Shown: piece after piece, positions 33,671 through 54,548 of the stretch | How the letters are laid out: each line of letters opens with the position of its first letter | How positions within the stretch are numbered: the stretch's first letter is position 1 | Origin: Paulinella micropora | Lineage: Eukaryota; Cercozoa; Imbricatea; Euglyphida | Length of the DNA: 64,000 nucleotides | Direction: 5' to 3' | Assembly (NCBI GenBank): GCA_009731375.1 | Contig: BJOX01000256.1 | Coordinates: 477,832-541,831 of the forward strand | Position numbers and translations under genes: made by a program | Notes under the pieces: generated by a model | What the model was told of the DNA's origin: nothing | The model's database searches: none | The model's input: only the letters and a program-made list of their open reading frames with translations

Positions 33671-33705
<35 letters not shown>

Positions 33706-33921
33706 CAGACAGATAGATACGTGGATAGATAGATAGATAAAGATCAAGCAGATTATTAACCTCTGCCCGCGAGTGGGTAGATGGCCCTACTTTTCTCATG
33801 TTTTGTGTGAATTGAATTTTTGATTGTCCGTCTGGTATGCGTTTGCGCATTAGCATGCCCTTGAAAATCCCTAACTTTGGCAAAACCGCCCGGATTTGAA
33901 TCGCGATGGTTCTCTTTGCAT
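22893..33921 (-). CDS. RDR: Cellular RNA-dependent RNA polymerase (RDR/QDE-1 class), catalytic half; 5' end not found
   Basis: Cellular RDRs copy RNA into dsRNA for gene silencing. Exons, 5' to 3': 33921-33791, 33574-33507, 30482-30159, 29209-29147, 27694-27645, 25891-25814, 25447-25404, 25171-25146, 24974-24934, 24775-24730, 22970-22893 (stop TGA). Family landmarks in order: [19 protein letters not shown] (QIR..G.KG), [42 protein letters not shown] (RNPCLHPGD-like), [13 protein letters not shown] then [11 protein letters not shown] with the DxDGD catalytic aspartates, [14 protein letters not shown] and [15 protein letters not shown] (AVDFPKTG-like), ending HLAADPS. Phases agree at every join used. 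Oddities: one base seems missing in exon 30482-30159 near 30215-30226; about 18 residues expected before RGMRPLP are absent; exon 5' or 3' edges are copied within four introns. The upstream DGxG-type region was not found in 34-36 kb. Confidence 0.8.
22971..24700 (-). repeat. Array of 12 copies of the RDR last-exon 5' edge with its 3' splice site
   Basis: The first 33 nt of the last exon (GIKL...HLHQE) recurs at about 23046, 23184, 23323, 23473, 23632, 23780, 23911, 24043, 24176, 24291, 24400 and 24618, each set in GTAT repeats. Every copy has AG directly before GGCATTAAG. Two sequence types, GATGAAGGTGTAGTGG and GATGGAGGTGTACTGG (plus strand), occur in blocks. Confidence 0.85.
24777..25400. 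repeat. (CATA)n and (GATA)n arrays between short RDR exons
   Basis: Tetranucleotide arrays, with the 41-nt exon at 24934-24974 and the 26-nt exon at 25146-25171 as the only non-repeat islands. Confidence 0.9.
25500..25810. repeat. Two copies of an intronic segment
   Basis: About 160 bp beginning GTGTGTATATGTATG, through TTTAAACACAGGGATGATGC to CTTTTTTTCTGCATATATA, occurs at about 25500 and again at about 25661. Confidence 0.8.
25937..25983 (-). repeat. Copy of the 5' edge of RDR exon 25814-25891 with its 3' splice site
   Basis: Repeats about 47 nt of the exon start and the preceding GTAATAG. Weaker copies appear at about 26256-26290 and 26650-26680. Confidence 0.75.
26771..27395 (-). repeat. 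39-bp minisatellite, 16 copies
   Basis: Period 39 bp, each unit with CTCTTTGATATATTCATAAG and a HindIII-type AAGCTT. One copy (about 27239) is shortened. On the minus strand it is open and reads [13 protein letters not shown] repeatedly because 39 is divisible by 3. It lies in an RDR intron, so translation is unlikely. Confidence 0.85.
27758..27784 (-). repeat. Copy of the 5' edge of the DLDGD exon with its 3' splice site
   Basis: Repeats ACACAG/GACCTAGATGGGGA and the following ATCATTATTTCGT of exon 27645-27694, then passes into GTAT repeats. Confidence 0.85.
28404..28713 (+). mobile_element. Longer copy of the (TATC)n-tailed dispersed element
   Basis: About 310 bp of unique sequence between TATC arrays. 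The right 205 bp match 3793-4000 inverted. It ends in CTGACATTAGTCGATATTTC before (ATCT)n, a retroposon-like tail. It sits inside an RDR intron. Confidence 0.7.
28714..29036. repeat. (ATCT)n microsatellite
   Basis: Tail of the element at 28404-28713, with ATCTACCT and ATATCT variants. Confidence 0.95.
29660..30145. repeat. (GAA)n array with GTA and GGA blocks
   Basis: About 485 bp of GAA triplets directly after the 5' splice site of RDR exon 30159-30482. Confidence 0.95.
30600..33506 (-). repeat. 2.9-kb array: about 34 copies of an RDR exon 3' edge with its 5' splice site
   Basis: The last 25-30 nt of exon 33507-33574 (PSDNSHMIG plus AG/GTATGT) recurs every 65-100 bp, for example at 30606, 30698, 30783, 30868, 30958 and on to 33449 (position of GATCATGTGCG). 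Most copies read GCGCCTTATCAG; a minority share GCGAGTTATCAG with the true exon; several are cut just after GCGCCTTA. Spacers are ACAT/GATA mixtures. It fills the intron. Confidence 0.85.
33575..33745. repeat. (GATA)n microsatellite
   Basis: Intron between the first two recognised RDR exons. Confidence 0.95.
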
Positions 33922-34142
33922 CTGCATTACTGCCGAGCAAGGCCTATAGCAGTATATTATGCGGCTAGCCACAAATTTGGCGTCTTTTGCGGGCGAGCCG
34001 GGCCGGGCCGGCGAGCCAGCAAAACACGTGAAATTTGGCGCGCCGCGCTATGTAGTTTTATCGGTAATCTGACCATATTTTGTGGAGGTGGCCGATTAAT
34101 GTAAGTATCAGTATAAATATAACTCTGAGGGAAGCCCTCCTT
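33922..34142. other. Unique GC-rich patch upstream of the first recognised RDR exon
   Basis: Contains a GGGCCGGGCCGGCGAGCC patch and a near-repeat of AAATTTGGCG. It may be promoter or further 5' exon sequence; no exon could be proven. Confidence 0.35.
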
Positions 34143-34235
34143 CATGTATGTATGTATGTATGTATGTATGTATGTATGTATGTATGTATGTATGTATGTA
34201 CCCCAACGAGCTCAGTCCAGAGGAGCGCGCCTTAG

Positions 34236-34324
<89 letters not shown>

Positions 34325-34361
34325 CCTATCTATCTATCTATCTATCTACCTACCTACCTAC

Positions 34362-34408
<47 letters not shown>

Positions 34409-34429
34409 CCTACCTACCTATCTATCAAT

Positions 34430-34474
<45 letters not shown>

Positions 34475-34475
34475 C

Positions 34476-34536
<61 letters not shown>

Positions 34537-34545
34537 CCAAGACTC

Positions 34546-35160
34546 AGTGCCGAAGCAAGTCTCACACCGCCAGCCAGGCAGTCAGTATAAGTATAAGTAT
34601 AAGTATAAGTATAAGTATAAGTATAAGTATAAGTATAAGTATAAGTATAAGTATGATGATAAGTATGAGTGCAAGTATAAGTATAAGTGTATGTAAGTGT
34701 TCACGCCCGCCAGCCAGGCCAGTCAGTATAAGTATAAGTATAAGTATAAGTATAAGTATAAGTATAAGTATAAGTATAAGTATAAGTATAAGTATAAGTA
34801 TGAGTATAAGTATAAGTATGATTATAAGTATAGTATAAGTATAAGTAACCAAGCCTCACGCTTGCCAGCCAGGCCAGTCAGTATAAGTATAAGTATAAGT
34901 ATAAGTATAAGTATAAGTATAAGTATAAGTATGAGTATAAGTATGATTATTAAGTATGAGTGTAAGTATAAGTATAAGTGTATGTAAGTGTTCACGCCCG
35001 CCAGCCAGGCCAGTCAGTATAAGTATAAGTATAAGTATAAGTATAAGTATAAGTATGAGTATAAGGATAAGTATGAGTATAAGTATGAGTATAAGTATGA
35101 TTAAAAGTATAGTATAAGTATAAGTAAGCAAGCCTCACGCCGCCAGCCAGGCCAGTCAGT
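34546..35160. repeat. Five copies of a CCGCCAGCCAGGCCAGTCAG core in (TATAAG)n
   Basis: Cores at about 34560, 34707, 34862, 34998 and 35140. The first continues into a unique 40-bp stretch. On the plus strand each core ends GTCA/GTATAAGT, like a 5' splice site; on the minus strand it reads LAGGVRLA. Another exon-edge array is likely, but the strand is undecided. Confidence 0.6.
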
Positions 35161-36024
35161 ATAAGTGTAAGTATAAGTATAGTATAAGTATAAGTATAAG
35201 TATAAGTATAAGTATAAGTATAAGTATAAGTATGAGTATAAGTATGATTATAAGTATAAGTACAAGTATAAGTATAAGTATAAGTATAAGTATAAGTATA
35301 AGTATAAGTATGATTATAAGTATGATTATAAGTATGATTATAAGTATAAGTACAAGTGTATGTAAGTGTAAGTATAACTGTAAGTATAACTGTAAGTATA
35401 AGCGTAATAGTATAAGTGTAAGTATAAGTGTAAGTATAAGTATAGGCAAAAGTATAAGTATAACTATAAGTATAAGTATAAGTATTAGTATAAGTATAAG
35501 TATAAGTACAAGTATAAGTATAAGTATAAGTATAAGTATAAGTATAAGTAAGTATAAGTATAAGTATAAGTATAAGTATAAGTATAAGTATAAGTACAAG
35601 TATAAGTACATAAGTATAAGTATAAGTATAAGGAAAAGTATAGGTGTGAGTATAGGTGTACATAAGTATAAGTATAAGTATAAGTATAAGTATAAGTGTA
35701 AGTATAAGTGTAAGTATAAGTATAAGTATAAGTATAAGTATAAGTATAAGTAAAAATATTAGTATAAGTATAAGTAAAAATATAAGTATGAATATAAGTA
35801 TAAGTATAAGTATAAGTATAAGTATAAGTATAAGTATAAGTATAAGTATAAGTATAAGTATAAGTATAAGTATAAGTAGATCTCTAGGACTTGTTCGTCA
35901 ATGAAACCGACATATGTACATAAATACATAAATACATACATACATATATACATACATACATACATACATACATACATACATAGCACACACACACATAGGT
36001 GGGCAGGTACATAAATAGATATAT

Positions 36025-36083
<59 letters not shown>

Positions 36084-36207
36084 TGTCTGATCTAGGGGCA
36101 TAGCTTAAAAGCCATAAGCGTCCTTTAATGCCCTCGTACAACAATCATCAGCGCCCAGCTGCGCATCAACCATCCGCTCGCGTTGATGCGCAGAGTTCAA
36201 CCCCGGG

Positions 36208-36259
<52 letters not shown>

Positions 36260-36268
36260 TATAGATAT

Positions 36269-36300
<32 letters not shown>
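35161..36300. repeat. (TATAAG)n and (GATA)n arrays with two unique islands
   Basis: Islands at about 35878-35925 and 36085-36207 are not repeat. The second reads open on the minus strand (MVDAQLGADDCC and on) but no gene could be established. Confidence 0.8.
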
Positions 36301-36306
<6 letters not shown>

Positions 36307-36329
36307 GGAAATAGATGCCTCAATCACAC

Positions 36330-44793
<8,464 letters not shown>

Positions 44794-44799
44794 TGTTAT

Positions 44800-45355
<556 letters not shown>

Positions 45356-45411
45356 ATGGATACCAGATGGCTAGAATGATAGACAGACAGATCAAACGTT
45401 AACATACAAAC

Positions 45412-45534
45412 CTGTTTCCTTTTTGTGTTGCCTGTCTTGCGAAAAAATTTGGGCGGCTGCGCATTTCGCAGCCGCTGCAGGATACCCATGGGACGCGATG
45501 TCACGGGGAGTGTGATGGTGGCCTTTGCTTGCAG
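45412..45534 (-). CDS. Isolated exon, unrecognised protein, possibly 5' exon of the KOW gene
   Basis: 123 nt open in phase 0 with ATGCAG before and GTTTGT after. It reads LQAKATITLPVTSRPMGILQ, then RLRNAQPPKFFRKTG and ends TKRKQ. The composition is ordinary protein, unlike the triplet repeats upstream (CAT, CAG and CTG triplets to 45890). The next downstream coding stretch (44793) needs phase 1, so an exon is missing between them, or this belongs to another gene. Confidence 0.45.
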
Positions 45535-45756
45535 CTGCATCATCAGCATCAGCATCAGCATCAGCAGCAGAAAGCAGGAAACGCAAACAACTCGATGCTA
45601 CGGGCGCTGTGATCATGGTCTATCTTGGCAGCTGGGAGCAAAGCAAAAACAACACTAACATCATTATCGCCACCATTAGCAGCATTAGCAGCAGCATCAG
45701 CAGCAGCATTATGCAGGAAACACACGGTTGGGAGCAAAAAGCAACAACAGCAATAA

Positions 45757-45794
<38 letters not shown>

Positions 45795-45914
45795 CCACCA
45801 CCACCACCACCACCATCAGCAGCAGCAGCGGCAGCGGCAGCAGCAGCAGCAGCAGCAGCAGTAGTATGCAGGAAACGCTCACGACGCGATGTCAGGTGTA
45901 TGTGTGTGTGTGTG

Positions 45915-45920
<6 letters not shown>
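45535..45920. repeat. ATC, CAC and CAG triplet arrays
   Basis: Interrupted triplet runs. The minus strand includes AGCATCGAGTTG- and TTTCCTGC-type pieces repeated at about 45580, 45715 and 45868. Confidence 0.8.
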
Positions 45921-45945
<25 letters not shown>

Positions 45946-46149
45946 TTCTGTGTGTCTGCCTCTGTCTGCCGTTATCTGAGCTTATCTCAGTTTTTGTCTC
46001 TATCCTACGAGTGGCGAAGTGTCAAGGAAGATTTTTTTTTCGGCTTCATCACTTGCTTTTTCTTTTGGGCCTTTTCTGTCTCTAGCTCTAGTCCCTTTCA
46101 ATCACAATTTTAAGTCTATTTTACACTTCGATCTGTCGGAAAGCAAATA

Positions 46150-46345
46150 TATGTTTGTATTTTTGCAAACATATTTTTTGCACGTTTGCAAACATTTGTT
46201 TGCAAACATATGTTTGCAAAGAAATCAGGATTCATTAGTAATTAGACTTCTGTGTTTGTGCAAAGTAAGAAGTTCAGACTTTGAAGCTCTTTGATGCATC
46301 AGCAGAAGAACAAACATATGTTTGCATTGCAAACAAATGTTTGTA
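46150..46345. promoter_or_regulatory. Cluster of GCAAACATATGTTTGC-type palindromes upstream of eIF6
   Basis: A perfect palindrome TTTGCAAACATATGTTTGC (completed by AAA) at about 46199-46220, with partial copies at 46150-46195 and 46310-46345, 340-540 bp upstream of the eIF6 start. A regulatory role is inferred only from position and symmetry. Confidence 0.35.
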
Positions 46346-46684
46346 ATTAGAAGCAAGTAAGAAGGAAAAAGAGAGGTTGAAAGAAGGAAGGCACCACGGT
46401 CCGCTACCCTGCAGCGAAATTGTGTCTGTCAGGTGTCACAGGCAGACCCTTTATTTTCTTTGTGTATTGATAGTTGTGTGACTTGTGCAGAACTAGTTCC
46501 GTTCCAGAGGGTTTGTTGGAGAAAATGGCAAAAGATTTATCCTGGTATCTGGTGGCACTATTGAAAGCTGTGACCTGTTCGCTGGCCAACCATTTTTTAT
46601 TTACAAGCCGGACACCTCTAGATGTCATTCAACATTGGGTCCATTGTCTGATTCGCACAAACCTTGGAACAAAGAGGAATAGTT

Positions 46685-49532
<2,848 letters not shown>

Positions 49533-49542
49533 AGATGTGCAC

Positions 49543-49575
<33 letters not shown>

Positions 49576-49602
49576 GCTCTCTCTCTCTCTCTCTCTCTCC
49601 CT

Positions 49603-49604
<2 letters not shown>

Positions 49605-49640
<36 letters not shown>

Positions 49641-49758
49641 NNNNNNNNNNNNNNNNNNNNNNNNNNNNNNNNNNNNNNNNNNNNNNNNNNNNNNNNNNNN
49701 NNNNNNNNNNNNNNNNNNNNNNNNNNNNNNNNNNNNNNCCCCCCCCCCCCCCCCCCCC
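49605..49758. other. Poly-C run with 98-N gap
   Basis: C homopolymers flank N at 49641-49738, just past the eIF6 stop. Confidence 0.97.
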
Positions 49759-50613
49759 CTCTCCTGCTGCCCGTTGACAGTACGTTTGTATAGTTACCAC
49801 CACTCGGAGTTGCTATGTTATTAAATTATACTAAAATGTTTATCCAAGATCCAGACTTGAATCAGTATTGGTGACGCTCAAGAGATGAAAAAATTTCAAA
49901 GTTTTTCGATTTTTGTTGGAATTTTAGTTTTGTTTGAATTTCAGTTTTTGTCTGAGCACTTATTATATTAATATCACTCAATTCCTAGCGGCATCTTCCG
50001 TTTAATTCTCATTCAAGAGTTTGTCAGATATCTCCGGCTTTCAAGTTTGATGGTCGGAGGCAATGCGGTCAATAACTTCATTTAAAACTAAGTAGTGTCG
50101 ATAAAAAGCAAGCGCCGACGGTTCGGTTCAACTTGCCCTGATTATTATGAATATTATTTGTAACGGTAGCAGATGATCCTTTTCTTATATATAATATTAA
50201 CTTACCTTCAACTTCTCACTTACTGATATTTCAAGTTCCCGGCTCTCAATCATGGCTACGAGAGGGCTAGTACTATAAGTGCGGATATCATTGTGATCCC
50301 AACTTGTGTGTAGTATATTATGATATATTGAATGCTATTGGACCGGGTTTCAACGTGAGAACTGAGCCGAGAACTTCATGTCGGAGGCTTTCTACAGAGA
50401 CTCGAATCAGTTGTCACAAGGAAAAGGCTTCAAGGAAGACAAAACTGCCTGAAGAAAAGCCTCCCGGCCGATCATCAAGTTGTCAACTTGTGACTTGATT
50501 ACTAGTTAATATCATGATATCATGCCGGCGACTCATCAGGCGATGGCTCGGATATCCGGGCCGGCGGGCCGTAAATCATCACTGATATTAACAATTAACA
50601 ACACGTCGGACTA
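49759..50613. other. AT-rich intergenic sequence, no gene seen
   Basis: Unique AT-rich DNA with GC-rich islands near 50525-50570. No supported ORF or RNA gene. Confidence 0.5.
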
Positions 50614-50985
50614 TTAATAAAATTTACCTTTATTAACAACACGTCGGTCTGGCTCAGCTTTTTCCTCCTCCTTCCCCTCCTCTTGGTTCTCCTCGACTGT
50701 CTCCTCGTCATCACTGACATCTATGAGGACCTCCTTCAAACTAGCATCAATACAGGAAAAAGCACCCACTGCCTGCTCCTGTTCAGCACGCAGAACATTG
50801 GACGAAAAGAAATAATCCTTGTCGTCCAGATTCAGCGTTACAAGTGCTTTGTGGTGTTTTGTTTCCTTGTCCTTCAATTTCCCAACAAGCCTTATGTCCC
50901 CAAAAACACTTTCTCCAAATTTTCGTCTTGCCCAAGGCTTTCCAAGTTTCACAGCAGGGACCGAAACGCAGCTCCCCACCTCCAT
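50614..50985 (-). CDS. Hypothetical protein with acidic tail
   Basis: A 123-codon open frame starting MEVGSCVSVPAVKLGKPWAR, with KFGESVFGDIRLVGKL, ALVTLNLDDKDYFF and an acidic end EENQEEGKEEEKAEP. The pattern of a W...FG....G.V start followed by a short beta segment recalls Tudor or chromo-like modules in some transposon proteins, but I do not recognise a family. An AG stands directly before the ATG and GTAAAT follows NKG, so it may be one exon of a longer gene. It has no low-complexity explanation. Confidence 0.4.
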   Translation of the reverse strand: MEVGSCVSVPAVKLGKPWARRKFGESVFGDIRLVGKLKDKETKHHKALVTLNLDDKDYFFSSNVLRAEQEQAVGAFSCIDASLKEVLIDVSDDEETVEENQEEGKEEEKAEPDRRVVNKGKFY

Positions 50986-52405
50986 CTTTTTTCGAAAAAT
51001 GCCTCAGACAATGCAAAAGTGGGAAAAAAGGGGTGGTCAGTCAAATGCCGATTTCTCGAACTTCTACCAACCGTTTTCGGAACAAATTTTACACGTCGCT
51101 TCCCACAGTCTTTCCTGAGCCCTGGAAAACATCGGAAGTCATTAATTGAGCAGAATCCGTGAGAATAAATTTTTGGAAAACCGTTGCCAAAAAACTGTTT
51201 CCAATTGGTAACAAAAATTTCCAATTGGAAACTCCGGGAACTTAAACATTAATAGTAACTGTGTTTTCAAAGCCCTGACATAAATAAATTTTAATATAAT
51301 CAAACTTAAAATCAAAATTTTTGTTTTAGAATAGTTCGAGTCATGAGTTTGGCAGTTTGGCCACCAAATGATACAGATTTCAATCAGGCATCGCCTCATG
51401 TGTTGACCGTGCCGTGGCAAATTACCGAAAAGGCTGGCACGGTAACTGTTAGCTTTGTTTCGGAATTTAAATTCAATGTTAATATTAATACCGACGGTAG
51501 CATATTTATGAGCCTCCGTTCAATTAAATTCAGTATGTACGGCCCCCGACTCTGTGGCTGTTACAGACGCAAATTTCTACTATTAGTAAAATGCTTTGTC
51601 CGACCTCAGCCTGTGTACTTAATATTATTAATGCCGGTAATATTATGAATAATAAGCTGTTTTCCAATGATCATATTAATATTTCCTCAATATTTCCGAA
51701 TTTTATGTATATCTTCGCTGCAAAAAAATAGTAACTCAGCACTTCGCCGTTGCTAAACCTTTGTAAGTTCCCACTGATCGCCTCGAGTGGCACCGATCCG
51801 GTACCCTCTACGGGACCGTAGAAAGTAAACATTAAAATATCATTAATCAATGAATTGCTAACGAAAATCTTAAACTCAGTTGAACCAAAGAGATTTCTGG
51901 CAACTTTTAAGTCGCAACACTGATCCTGGTCATTTATTAATATTAAATTATATATTAATAACTTGTCACTTCAAATTCAATGATTGAATAATTTAATAAT
52001 GTCCGTTGTCAGCAAAACTATTGAAATTTACGTTCGATTATAATTGTTCCGCGATCACTGAACCCCAAAAAACAGCTGAGAGAGAAAAAAAAATTGAGCT
52101 GCAGGCTGTTTTTGCCTCCGATATGAATGTGAACAATTATGAAATTTGTCTGAAACGTCGGGTTGTGAATCGGCACAGCCGGAAAGGGGTCAGTAACACA
52201 AGGCTGATAAATTAAGCAAGCTGCTGAAAGTTTGGCAGCTACATAAATAATAATCTGTTTGATCTATGTACTATATAAATGTCCTGAACTCTTCGATAAC
52301 TAGAAAAGCAATGTCTGGGTAAAAAAGAAACTCTGAAGTCATTTCCAGAAAGGATTTTCCTGGGGTCATGGGCCATTTTGAAAGGAGTCGGCTGGAAGGT
52401 TAGAG
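50986..52405. other. AT-rich intergenic sequence, no gene seen
   Basis: Many ATTAATA pieces and short open frames without family signal. Nothing supported. Confidence 0.5.
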
Positions 52406-54516
52406 TTATAGGTCGGCCATGGGCAGCGGGATCTTCGCCTTGAGCTTGGTCGCACGACGATACTCGCTCAGCGCGAACTCGGTGTAGCCGTTGGGGTCGT
52501 TACCTCCACCGAAGACGAGCCGACAGGCGCACTGGAAGGCCAGGTTGTTGAAGTCAGGCGCCATGTTCTGGTACAAGGGGTCTTTCCTGTTCTGTCGGTC
52601 CACCAGCGTAGCCATCTTCTCCAGACAGTCCATCACCTCCTTCTTGCTGATGACGCCATGTCTCCACCAGTTGTAGACATGTTGTGCGTTGATGCGCAGA
52701 GTGGCACGGTCCTCCATCAGGCCAACATCGTCACGGTCCGGCACCTTGGAGCAGCCCACTCCCTGCTGCACCCAGCGTACCACATAACCCAGCAGGCCTT
52801 GGCAGTTGTTCTCCAGCTCCTTCTGGATGGATTCCGCGTCCAGCTTCTCGGTCAAGAGCGGGGGCAGCAGCAGGTCCGACAACTTGCTGCGCGGGCCGCC
52901 CGCCTTGATCTCGGCCTGCACTTTGACCACATCCACCTGGTGGTAGTGCATCGCGTGCAGTGTAGCGCCCGTGGGGGAGGGCACCCAGGCGGTGGTGGCG
53001 CCGGCCTTGGGCTCCGCCATCTTAGTAGCCAACATCTCCTTCATCTCATCTGGCTTGGCCCACATTCCCTTGCCGATCTGTCCCACCCCGTTCAGGCCAC
53101 AGGCCAGACCCACGTCCACGTTCCAGAGTTCGTAAGCCTCCTTCCAGATGGCCTTCTTGACGCTGTGCTTGCACATCATCGGGCCTGCCTCCATGCTAGT
53201 GTGGATCTCATCACCAGTGCGGTCCAGGAAGCCTGCAGAAAGACACATCAACATGCATGTATGTACGTCTATATGCATGCAAACTGATTTGACAAAGTCA
53301 CAGGGAAAATCCATACGGAAGTTGTAAGTAATTTTCGCAAAAGAAAAAACGGTAGTCTTCCATGCAGTGGCTTCTTGTGGTCAACACCCACACACACACA
53401 CAGAAAGTAACGCGTCTGTGCTGACAAACTAGATAGACAGATAGATAAACCTGTGTTGATGAAGATGCAGCGGTCGGCTGCGCGGTGGATGCACTCGGAC
53501 AAGTTGACAGTGGTGCGACGCTCCTCGTCCATCACACCCATCTTGATGGTGTTGGCAGGGAGGCCCAGCTCTTTCTCTACCAGCCCCATCAGCTCTACGT
53601 TGAATCCCACTTCATCAGGCCCGTGCATCTTGGGCTTGACGATGTACATGGAGCCACGACGGCTGTTCATTCCCTGTGCTCCCTTACGCAGGTCGGGGAT
53701 GGCGGCCAGAGCAGACATCATGGCGTCAACCATCGCCTCCGGCACCTGGATAGGTGGGTGGGTAGGTAGGCAGGTAGGTAGGTAGGTACTAGGTTGCTAG
53801 GTAGTAGGGTAGGTAGATGGATCACATTCACACAGTACATCAAACACATATAGAAGTATATATTTACCTGCTCGTGTGTCTTCCTGAGCAGCACCATGTC
53901 GGTGTACATGTGCATGCCCACATTGCGCACCAGCAGCACCGAGCGGCCCGCCAGCGTCGCCTGCTTGCCCTCCGGCGTGATGATCTGCTTGTCTTCGTTC
54001 AATCGGCGAGTGACAGTTTTGCCACCTTTTTCGAAAGTGCTCACCAGCGTACCACGCACCAGCCCCGCCCAGTTCCTGCAGACATTTAGAAAACATAGAT
54101 AATTACTTAGGTCTAGGTGTAAGCAGAGATGTAGATGCTTAGTCAGATTATGTAGATATGAGAAGTTCCTATTTCTTAAGTACAACGAACCATGACTTCA
54201 AGCGCTTCGATTTCAGTCAGTATTTGCATCTACAACCTGTGTTATGGCTCATTAGAAAGCTCTTGACGAGAGCTTTCAAATGAGCCACTACACAAGCCGC
54301 AAGGACCACAACCGGCTGAGAACGAAATGTTTGAAGTCATTGCTCAATGTGGTTGAGTTCCTTCAAGGAACTTCTCATGGAGACCTGTAGACGTTGCACT
54401 TGTCCTCGGCGTCCGCGGCGGCTACGGAATCTTCCATGTCCGCAATGGTGGACACCGCAGCTTCCATCAGGATATCGCTCACTCCTAGATAGAGATAGGT
54501 AGGCAGGTGGGGAGGA

Positions 54517-54548
<32 letters not shown>

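Noticed and set aside
33848-33863. 16-nt intron between QIRA and GIFKGM in the RDR
   Set aside because: Phase does not fit, and the unspliced frame is open and matches the family.
36105-36323. Exon with MVDAQLGADDCCTRALKDAY
   Set aside because: Open, but no splice borders with matching phase to either neighbouring gene; left unannotated.
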